NCBI GenBank assembly: GCA_035048815.1
Contig: JAUCBN010000012.1
Location: 1,064,001 to 1,128,000, forward strand
Reading direction: 5' to 3'
Source of the DNA: Abelmoschus esculentus
Taxonomy: Eukaryota; Streptophyta; Magnoliopsida; Malvales; Malvaceae
Length of the DNA: 64,000 nt
The position numbers and the translations under genes were made by a program. The notes under the pieces were generated by a model. That model was not told the origin of the DNA and ran no database searches. It was given only the letters and a program-made list of their open reading frames with translations. Positions 56,029 to 64,000 of the stretch are shown here, piece by piece (the first letter of the stretch is position 1; each line of letters begins with the position of its first letter).

Positions 56029-59000
56029 TTTTACACCTCAAGTGTCTCACAACCCTGAGAATTGAGGCTTGAGCTTTAACAGGACGTGCCTAAAAAGGTA
56101 GACCTTTTTTTTCGGTTTTCACCAAAATTTCTATCTAGATTCAATATTTCTCAGCTTGAAGACTTGTCTGGGGCTCTGGGCAATGCAAATGGGAACCATT
56201 GTCTTAAGATTATAGACCCTACTGCTCTCAAATCCTCGGTCAAAATTAACAAGTTCAAAGCACAAAAATGTTAAAGCCTCAACTAGCACAATTAGAATTT
56301 ACGTCACATTACACAGGTGGAAAAACATCACAACATCGTACAAGCCTTTCAGCAAATTTAAATCAAATCGATATTAACTTAAAATTTCTTCAAATCTTAA
56401 AAGAAGTTTTCAAGCTTCGCTTAAATTATTTTTTAGAAAGGGACCTCTCCATTTGGCTGCTTAGAAATACAAATAATCTAAATGACAAATAAATAAACCA
56501 AGCATTTCACGAGAATTGTTAGAATTCAATGCTTTTCTTTCCATATTTCTCTATTTCCTCATCCAACAAACAGGTATCGAGCCTAAGAACCACAAAATCT
56601 TCCAAATCCGAACCGATCCAATCAAGAAAAAATATAGCAAATTTAAAAAATAAAAAATAAATGAACAAATAGTAGAAACATATCTAAACTTTCTATTATC
56701 ACCTGAAGAATATATATATATATATATTAACGTAACTTCTCCGAATCCGAATAATCGAAAGCTCCGATCGATCTTAGAACCGTACAACCATTCAAGCGTC
56801 CAAATAATCAAGACTATAGCAGAATAAGCAGACGAAAAATGCCGGCAAAAAGGCAAGTTTCCTCTGGTAAAGTGTCAAGTCCCGGAAAGAATCTAAGTTG
56901 TATTTTACTCCCTTCAAACGAGTAGAATGATTGTGTATGTGTTTGTTTGGCTTCTAAGAAAGTGCAGAGAAAATCAATCAAATGGAAAATTCAGAGGCGC
57001 GAGAAGACGGGTGCAGCTTTTTTCCTTGCCTCTCTTTTTTCAACTTTTTTTTTCCTCTTCTTTAACATAAAAACAAAATAAATTTAAATGTAATATAACA
57101 AATTCAATTTTTTTAAATAAAAATAGTTATATTTTCAGTTTATTTTAGATTTTAATTAATGGATATTGTGATGCCGACCGTATTTAACAGAAGCTTTTAA
57201 CGCTTTACGAAAATTAGGGTGGAAAGTCAATTTTGCCACTTCATTTTAAAAATCTGCAACGGGAACATTCAATTTTTCTTCGGACCCAGCCTTTGAAATT
57301 TTGAAGAATTACACGTGCGTAAAAGTAAAATAGATATTTTTAGTTATTTATTTAAATATAATATTTTAATATTATTAGTAAAAAATTTAAATCAAACAAT
57401 CTAACGGTATTTGTTATTTAAAAAAAACAATATTCATTATTTTTTAAAAAATAGTATTTGTGAAAATTATTTTCATCATATTTTTTAAAAATAAAATCAA
57501 ATTAACCTGTAAAATTTTAATCCAAATAAAAAATTCTACTATTTTTTATTTTAAAATTTTATCGATCTATTTTTAATTAAGAATTTTCACACTACTTATA
57601 GTGCATCGTAAAAACTGACATAAAATCTAAAATATAATTAAGAATTATTTATATTTTAAAATATAATATTATCTTTATTTAATAAAAAAATATCATAATA
57701 TAAAGTGGAGCAGCATTATTAGCAAACATCATCAATTTTTTCTTCAATATCATGATATGTATTACGCATGATCTTAGTAATAACTTTACGTTAATAAAAT
57801 GTTATGAATTACATTAGCGTACGAGCTATCTTAAGGGAACGATTATTATTTATAGAGGTTTCAAATTTGAATATCGATTAATGTTTAATGATTGTAAGTA
57901 TATTTTAAAACAGATATTACTGTAATTACTGAAATCGATTAAAAAAGTATATTGATTAAAATAATATTAAAAAATATAAGCATAATTACACTTCTTAACA
58001 TGCGCATATAAGCATAATTTAATTAAATTTTGTATTAGACAATTAAATAAAAACATTAGTTCACATTGATAGGATTGGTTCGAAAAAAAGTTTATTATAA
58101 TGGACTTTATAATAAGAATTATATTGGTTAGAGTTTTGTATTGTCCTGTAACAGCTTTATTGATATTTTTTAAGAAATATGCAGGGAATGTTGGCTTTAT
58201 GCAACATCGTCCCTAATTAATAAATTTTATTTGATTTATAAAAATATTTATTTTTAAAATTTCAGATTCTATAATATAATTTAATTTAATTATCTACCTT
58301 AAATTTAACCTCCTACGTCTCAATTCTAGATATTTTTTATTGTTTTTTTATTTTTCAGGGTCTCGTCCTGATTAATCCGGACCGACTCGTATCGTACACT
58401 TAATTTTAGTGGGTGAGTCTTCCACCAGGCTGGTCGAGCACAATTATTTTTCAAATATCCCTTATTTTGTTTGACTATAATAGTTGATAATTTTATATAA
58501 TAACAAAAATTTTCTATAAAAAAAAAAATAATTTGAAAGATACAGGTAGAATTACAAAAAATGAGTACTTGGATAAAAACTTGTTGTTAAAGTCAATTAT
58601 TGGAAAAATTATACGGTGAACCATGTTCACCATGTCATCTATAGTCCTAAGCAATCAGGACCGTTGATCTTAAATTTTTTTCAAGTGAATCATCACCTCT
58701 TTCCTACATGAACTTAGTGGATAGGTAGATATTAGGTGGTTATTTAAAGATCAACGATACTGATTGCTTGGACCATAAATAACGTAGTGAACAGGATTCA
58801 CCGTATAATCTCTCCGATTATTGGTTTTATCAACATAATGGACCTTTGATGGAGAGAAAAAAACATTAAGACCCATTGTATACACATGGCACATGGCTTT
58901 GTTTCATGGCAATTTTTAAATAAATATTTTTTATTATTTAATTAGAAGAATTACCTCATTCAAAATTATTTATAAAATATTTTAAACGGACATTTTTTAT

Positions 59001-59227
59001 TGTGTCATATTATAAGATATAATTATATTATAGGCTCATCATCGATTATATCTCGATCACATTTATTTTTAATAAAAAAAATATATTTAAATGATTCGAC
59101 TCGAGTTTTATAAAAATAAAAGTTTACACGGATTATATACCACGCTACAAGCGTCCAATTATAAACTTCCATGTTCACATGAATTGAGAAGAATCTACGT
59201 ATACCAATTGCAGAAAAAAAATTTCAA
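56029..59227. other. Myosin leader/promoter and AT-rich spacer
   Basis: To about 57000 this is probably the leader and promoter of the myosin gene, with a (TA)n run at about 56708-56727. From 57060 on it is A/T-rich without genes, holding one foldback MITE (58608-58809). Confidence 0.5.
58608..58809. mobile_element. Foldback MITE with 64-bp arms
   Basis: About 64-bp terminal inverted repeats with few mismatches: the left begins ATTATACGGTGAACCATG and the right, reverse-complemented, ATTATACGGTGAATCCTG. Both continue through TGGTCC/TAGTCC, AAGCAATCAG and CGTTGATCTT. Total 202 bp, no ORF. Confidence 0.75.
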
Positions 59228-59235
59228 TTGTGAGC

Positions 59236-59425
59236 CTATAAAGTAGCTCCATTATTAAAGGTATTGGACTTGAGAAACCTAAAGTGCCCAGTAGGTGTTT
59301 GAGAAAATAACTGGCGAAAACTGCCTTCAATCCACTGGACACTTTGGGCAACCCTTTTCTTTTTGTGATGCTTACTTGCCGGTTTGTGGTCAGCCGTCGT
59401 ATGAAGCTTTTTAAAACATGGCACC
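59236..59425 (-). pseudogene. Orphan basic exon, unknown gene
   Basis: An acceptor-like TCCTTATAG on the minus strand opens a frame of about 65 codons ending at TAG (59238-59236). It reads PCFKKLHTTADHKPASKHHK, then VQWIEGSFRQLFSQTPTGHF. The base composition is richer in GC than the surroundings and the residue mix looks coding. No upstream exon is evident up to 59800. Family not recognised; it may be a gene relic or a small gene starting at the Met at 59424. Confidence 0.3.
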
Positions 59426-60028
59426 AGTGCACCTATAAGGACATAGATAAGAGATATGGAGACCTAATTCTTGTGTAAATATGGAGAAATGGCAGGAAAG
59501 TTTTTTCAAAGGTCCCCACTGCTACTAATGGGTGAGAGCTAAGGGTCATTGTCTTTCTATTTGGTTAGGGTCGAATCCTTCCAACTTAAGCCCAAAGCTC
59601 AAAGTCTCAACATGGTAACAACAGGGCATTCAGACGAGCAAGTGGGCTTCTGCTACCAAGTTTTGTTGCCCTCCTTCCTCTTACACGTACACATGCACAC
59701 ATGCATGCATGCATGCATATATTATATTCCTAAAGATATGGGTTTTTTAGGTTCAATAGAATGGAATGTCAACTCATGATAATACTGAAGTTGTACGGAA
59801 TAAACATTAAGATTCTATTAGGATCAATATTCCCTTCCCCTTTGGAAAAACAGGAGCATAGTTTCTTCAAGAGACAATCTAGTTGGCTTCAACAGATTAT
59901 TCAACATACTGATACTGTCTCTTTGAGTTAAGTGGCGAAACAAGGTGAATGATGCCATGGAATTTGGAATTCCTGCTTATTTTCATTGGTGCTAATCTGA
60001 TTTCAAAACCATACAGATATGTATCTTT

Positions 60029-60034
60029 CACGTG
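60029..60034 (+). promoter_or_regulatory. G-box (CACGTG), MIR477-like copy A
   Basis: CACGTG within CTTTCACGTGTC, about 150 bp upstream of the TATA box. The same element in the same setting occurs in copy B at 62475-62480, so it survived the divergence of the copies. G-boxes bind bZIP/bHLH factors (ABA and light responses). Confidence 0.55.
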
Positions 60035-60181
60035 TCAATTTATCATGAAGAAAAGATGCTTAATTTGTGATAACAATATTCTATAGAAAAAACACAACCA
60101 GAACTGATTCTTTGTCTAATCTTTATCGGAATCTGTTTGATTGGTAGATGAGGTGTCGAGCAGCTGCGATGATCCAGAGGC

Positions 60182-60188
60182 TATATAA
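60182..60188 (+). promoter_or_regulatory. TATA box, MIR477-like copy A
   Basis: GGCTATATAAGCAAG, the same in copy B. Spacing predicts a transcription start near 60215, about 50 nt before the first hairpin. Confidence 0.6.
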
Positions 60189-60264
60189 GCAAGTCCGTCT
60201 CCAAAATATTGCATTGCGGCTCTTACTCAGAGCAATCACAAGCCAGTATATATATACCAGGATG

Positions 60265-60375
60265 TAAATTTCTCGTTAACTCTCCCTCAATGGCTTCGCC
60301 AACTTGTCATTGCCATGCTTGTGGAAATGTTCGGAGTTGGCGAGGCCATGAGAGAGGGTTCATGAGACATTGTCT
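60265..60375 (+). ncRNA. MIR477: miR477-like precursor hairpin A1
   Basis: The 5' arm holds AACTCTCCCTCAATGGCTTC (from 60278). The 3' arm, AGTTGGCGAGGCCATGAGAG and on through AGGGTTCA, pairs with it almost throughout, leaving a loop of about 25 nt (GTCATTGCCATGCTTGTGGAAATG). The 5p segment resembles the miR477 family sequence ACUCUCCCUCAAGGGCUUC, with one or two differences. Known targets of miR477 in other plants include GRAS and CBP60-type regulators. Expression and exact cut sites cannot be seen here. The family label rests on the CTCTCCCTCAA..GCTTC core. Confidence 0.7.
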
Positions 60376-60414
60376 TATATGTTCTCCGGAGATAGAATCA
60401 GAAATTTAATTAAA

Positions 60415-60530
60415 GATGTTAATTTCTCGTTAACTCTCCCTCAATGGCTCCACCAACTTGCCATTGCCATGCTTGTGGAAATGTCCGGAGTTGGCGAGGC
60501 CACGAGGGAGGGTTCACGAAACATCGTCTT
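60415..60530 (+). ncRNA. MIR477: miR477-like precursor hairpin A2
   Basis: A second copy 153 nt downstream of A1 with the same arms: AACTCTCCCTCAATGGCTCC in the 5' arm, and TTGGCGAGGCCACGAGGGAG then GGTTCA in the 3' arm. Changes on the two arms are partly compensatory (CACGAGGGAG for CATGAGAGAG), keeping the pairing. It lies on the same predicted transcript as A1, so the copy A unit would be a two-hairpin primary transcript. Confidence 0.68.
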
Positions 60531-60539
60531 ACATGCTGT

Positions 60540-62290
60540 CCAAAGACAGAATCAGAAATTTATTTAAGGAATGTCATTTTTTGAATGATATTTAAGAGGA
60601 GTTAATTATTTATCATTGTTGAAGCCTATGGTTCGATTCAATTCCCCAACTCCACCATCAGCAATTCTCAAACCATTTATCCTTGTTGTATATACTCTAG
60701 AACACGGGTTAAAGGAACTGTCCAATGGTTAAAGGAACTGTTGTTGTTATTGGAGGTCACGGGTTCGTGCACCAGTACTGTCAGCACAGTAATTGAGCAA
60801 TCAATGTTCAATGGTTGAGAGTATATACTCTAGAACAGATACTACTATAATCATTGTAGCTAAATCAAAAAAAAAACATTTATCATTGTTGTATGTGACT
60901 CAAGGATTTAAAAAGCGTTTTTGGATACATCGTGGTTGCGAAACGGTTGTTATCGCGGTCATTATAGGAGTCGCGTTCGTGATTTTTTAACTCACACAAC
61001 TTATTATAAGAATTTTTGAAATAACAGTACAATAACAACAATAACATACCATTATCGCCGTTATCGATCGGTATCCATTAAATAACGATCGTTATCGACC
61101 ATTATCAGTGTGAATTTAAATTTTGTCGTTATTTTTACTAATGATAATTTCGGATAGAAGCATTACCGTTAAATAACGATCGTTATAGCAGTAACATATC
61201 ATATTTTGAATCGCTAATGTGACTCAAAACCAACCACATACTCAAGAAATATCATTCCATCATTGTTGAAGATGACCTAGTACTGGTTAACATTCAAATT
61301 TATTGAGACTCAAAGTGTAAGGATTGTATTCATCTATATTCTAACCACAATAGTGTATGAGAGAGAGAAGATTATTTCAATTGATGATAATTAGATAATA
61401 ATATAAAACTTTGATTTACAATATATGTCATTATTTATTTTATAATATTTTAAAGAGTTTTGTTATATATAACCAACGTCTGCATATAAGAACTAACAAA
61501 ATTCTTATCATTAATGTTTATTTTATTTTTCAATAGAATTTACTAAAATAAAATTAATTGCATTCCTAAAAATTATGTTCAGGAACATGAAGGAATTATT
61601 TACAATGGAGGGCATTGGGGCATGGCAAGTCTATTTATGTTAGAATGTTTTGGTTGATGATTGTAATGGAGAAATTTTGTCAACAAGAACAGCTCTCATT
61701 ATGCTTGTCCATGATGTTTTTGTATGTTAAAAGATGTAAAATTTATATTATAAAATTTAAAACCAGCCTATATAAGTTGAACTGAAAAAAAAAAAATTCA
61801 AATATTGAAAATGTATTTTTATGAAAAAAAAGAGAGTTTTATGATATAAATGTGATAGTTTTGCGTATCATATGAGACATGTCTTTTGAGAAATATATGA
61901 TAATAACCACATGATAAGTAATATTGAAGCGACCCTTTAACTTCTCTATTTCACGCTGAATCCACCCCGAGAGTAGATAATTATGAAAAATAAAATTTCA
62001 AATAAAATTTAAGTTATAAAATAAGATTCAACTAATTCAATATTTTGACATAACTCGCTACTTATAAACAAAAATACTTAAATTCAGATTTTTTAAGAAC
62101 ACTATAACCTTTCTTGATCGGGACTATTCCTTTGAGTTTAATTTGAAATTTTTTATCAGTACCCTCCCCCAACTTATACAACAAACTTAATCTCTAGACA
62201 TGACAAACTTCATTCATGAGGTTGGTTTAATGTCCTCTACCATTCAATGTGTTTACCATTTCATTATTCATATATATATTCCTTTTTATG
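60540..62290. other. Spacer between MIR477-like copies
   Basis: No gene. There are Pol III B-box-like words at 60634 (GGTTCGATTC) and 60765 (GGGTTCGTGC) in SINE-like settings, and a 20-nt word TTAAATAACGATCGTTAT repeated at about 61077 and 61167 in a TA/CG-rich element. The rest is A/T-rich. Confidence 0.4.
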
Positions 62291-62474
62291 TTCCATGGAA
62301 TGTCAACTTAAATATTAAGATTCTCTTTTGATAAATATATTCCTTTATCTTTGGGACAAAACAGAATCTTAAAGATTTCACTGTCATCCCTTACCTCTTT
62401 ACTTCATTCAAGAGACAACCTAGTTGCTGTCAACATATTCAACCTATATCTATATCTGATCTATATACATCTTT

Positions 62475-62480
62475 CACGTG
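62475..62480 (+). promoter_or_regulatory. G-box (CACGTG), MIR477-like copy B
   Basis: CTTTCACGTGTCTGA, about 175 bp before the copy B TATA box; counterpart of 60029-60034. Confidence 0.55.
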
Positions 62481-62655
62481 TCTGATTTTCACAAATACTC
62501 CTGTCTTGCACTGGACATTTGTCAGTTTGACATGAGGAACAAGAGATGGTAATGTGGAAAGATGCTTGATATCTGATAACACTCCAATGAACTGATTCTG
62601 TGTCCAATCTTTACCCGAATCTGTTTGATTGGGAGGTAAGGTGTTGGCCACAGGC

Positions 62656-62662
62656 TATATAA
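62656..62662 (+). promoter_or_regulatory. TATA box, MIR477-like copy B
   Basis: GGCTATATAAGCAAG, matching copy A. The predicted start is near 62690, about 80 nt before the hairpin. Confidence 0.6.
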
Positions 62663-62767
62663 GCAAGCCCTTCGTCTCAAAAACTTTGCACCTCTTTCTC
62701 AGATGGAAATTACAGATTACAAGCCATCATATATATACATGTATATGTGTATATATATATTTATCAA

Positions 62768-62895
62768 GGCATTTCTCGTAAACTCTCCCTCAAAGGTTTC
62801 CCCAACATGCCATGCATGGGGGCTTAATGCTATACCTATATGTGGAAAGGCTTGGCGAAACCCTTAGGGAGAGTTCATGAGACATTGTCTTGCAT
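62768..62895 (+). ncRNA. MIR477: miR477-like precursor hairpin B
   Basis: The 5' arm holds AACTCTCCCTCAAAGGTTTC. The 3' arm, GGCTTGGCGAAACCCTTAGG then GAGAGTTCATGAGACA, pairs along about 30 bp with small bulges, and the loop is about 45 nt (GCCATGCATGGGGG...). The 5p core CTCTCCCTCAA is the same as in A1/A2 but the 3' part of the candidate differs (AGGTTTC for TGGCTTC), so its target range may differ. The downstream GAGACATTGTCTT also matches copy A. Confidence 0.68.
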
Positions 62896-62899
62896 GCTC

Positions 62900-64000
62900 A
62901 TGCTCTCTCAGTCAGACCAGATAGCATAAAAATCTCTTAGGTTCAAGGATATGGACATAGTCTCATAGAGTGCTAGAGGCAGTCGTAGTCCTGGAAATCT
63001 TAAACTCTTTAATATCCTTAAAATTTTAAATTTTTATATAGTTTTATTAAGTATAAAAATTCACACCTTTAACATAAACTTGTGCATATGAAATTAAGGT
63101 CCCTAGTCTGACATCGCAGCTGGTAAGAAGTATTCGAAATGATAAGGGTGAACAAAATTCAATTCCGTTAAAAAGAATCAGTTTTTCTAAACATGTTGAT
63201 CAGATTAGACTTAAGTATTTACTGGACTATGGTTAACAAGAGTCTCCAGCTTTCAAGCCTAAGAGCTTTCCATCTTCTACCACCAGCTGCAGTTCAGACT
63301 CATTGTGCCACAGTAATCGAAACCGGTGTCGTATTCATCCCAAGCGAGGAGTCTAGCACCGTGATTATCATGCGGAGGGGTGAGAAGAAGTTGGAGAATG
63401 TGGCGAGGATGTGATTGGTGCTACATCAACGAGTTGAGTTGAGTTCAAAACATGACCTACGAAGAAGGAAATCGCAGTCGGATTTGGTGCGAATGAAACT
63501 CGAACCGACGACCTGTAGGCCGCAACCGGAGCATATAACTTCGTCCTCTTCACGTATTTTTGATCGACTGATCGTAAAGGATGGTTGTGGCTGAAGTGGT
63601 TCACGCATGGAGCCATGGACGCAATAGGAAACATGCGTAGTGCTTATGCATTTTCCTATTTTTTATAATACCATATTTATATGTGTTCAGATATTACAAG
63701 TGATACGTGCTTAATTATTTTTGTAATTTAACAAAATAACTTTATTTAATGTAATGTAATTACTAAATAATAGTAATTATTAACAATATAAATATTTTTT
63801 AAATCAGACTTAGATAATGATTATTTGATATATTGAAGGTAGAATAAAGACTACACTAAATACATAGTTCTTTTATTACATAATTCTTGAAAATCTTTAA
63901 AATGCAAAAATTCTTAAAAAAATAATACATAATTATTTTAAATTACAATCCTTCTAAAAATTAAACAAACATAAGTATGATTATCATTATTATAGTGTCA
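62900..64000. other. Non-coding right flank
   Basis: The part from 63200 to 63640 is less AT-rich and has overlapping short frames on both strands, none resembling a known protein. A B-box-like GGTTCGAGTTTC on the minus strand near 63495 hints at a tRNA-derived repeat, but I cannot fold a tRNA. After 63660 it is A/T-rich. Confidence 0.35.

Larger units (their letters stand above)
59755..62900 (+). repeat. Duplicated MIR477-like locus (copy A and copy B)
   Basis: Two collinear copies about 2.5 kb apart. Shared landmarks in order: ATGGAATGTCAACT (59762; 62295), GAGACAA.CTAGTTG (59871; 62411), CTTTCACGTGTC (60027; 62472), GATGCTT (about 60055; 62562), GAACTGATTCTxTGTC (about 60101; 62589), CTATATAAGCAAG (60181; 62655), then the hairpin. 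Copy A contains two hairpins in tandem, copy B one. Confidence 0.8.

Noticed and set aside
60209..60567. Two plus-strand frames of 66 and 65 aa with CHCHACG motifs
   Set aside because: The Cys/His pattern is the accidental translation of the miR477-like hairpin arms and loop; the RNA pairing explains the sequence better.
60720..60790. Possible tRNA (GGGTTCGTGC B-box)
   Set aside because: No A-box at the right spacing and no cloverleaf; at best a SINE relic.
63440..63560. Possible tRNA on the minus strand (GGTTCGAGTTTC)
   Set aside because: No acceptor stem or anticodon arm could be built.
1..64000. CRISPR arrays, operons or prokaryotic mobile systems
   Set aside because: No regular spaced repeats or prokaryotic gene structure; the spliced genes show a plant nuclear genome.

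Overview
The window looks like nuclear DNA from a eudicot plant. Its genes are intron-rich with GT-AG junctions, its intergenic DNA is very AT-rich and full of small inverted-repeat transposons, and its protein families are plant-specific (class VIII myosin, SRM1/DIVARICATA-type MYB, GEM-like GRAM protein, FyPP/PP6 phosphatase, ferredoxin-thioredoxin reductase variable subunit). Species cannot be proven from the sequence; a rosid, possibly Malvaceae, is an impression only.

Layout. 1-5.5 kb: single-exon FTRA-like gene (-) and a three-coding-exon cytosolic pyruvate kinase (-). 5.5-10 kb: AT-rich spacer with two inverted-repeat elements, then a small unknown gene (-, 100 aa). 10.2-13.4 kb: ten-exon FyPP/PP6 catalytic subunit (+). 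14.2-14.8 kb: an orphan exon and an unexplained GC-rich ORF. 16.4-24.7 kb: SNF2-RING ATPase of the CHR27/CHR28 (FRG) type (+), with an in-frame internal repeat and transposon pieces in introns. 26.3-30.0 kb: eleven-exon TOM40 (+). 32.2-34.6 kb: SRM1-like MYB (+) with an apparent one-base frameshift. 34.2-41.3 kb: a tandem duplication that left a broken GEM-like copy, a truncated MYB copy and one intact GEM-like gene (+). 41.4-42.5 kb: decayed DUF829 hydrolase (-). 45.2-56.0 kb: 23-exon myosin VIII gene (-) whose 5' coding exons carry lesions while the other exons fit together perfectly. 60-63 kb: duplicated locus whose transcripts would fold into three miR477-like hairpins (+).

The gene set matches, from memory, two Arabidopsis neighbourhoods that are now on different chromosomes: At1g50360-At1g50410 / At3g19960-At3g20010 (myosin VIII, DUF829, FyPP, TOM40, CHR27/28) and At5g08350-At5g08570 (GEM-like, FTRA2, SRM1, pyruvate kinase). 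Their interleaving here suggests an ancestral order that was fractionated after polyploidy in Arabidopsis. The genes do not form one pathway: they cover plastid redox control, glycolysis, phosphatase signalling, chromatin silencing, mitochondrial import, ABA/salt transcription and cytoskeletal transport.

The most notable points are the clustered and duplicated miR477-like hairpins, the N-terminal lesions in an otherwise intact myosin VIII, the MYB C-terminal frameshift, and the tandem duplication that produced a pseudogene/functional GEM-like pair.
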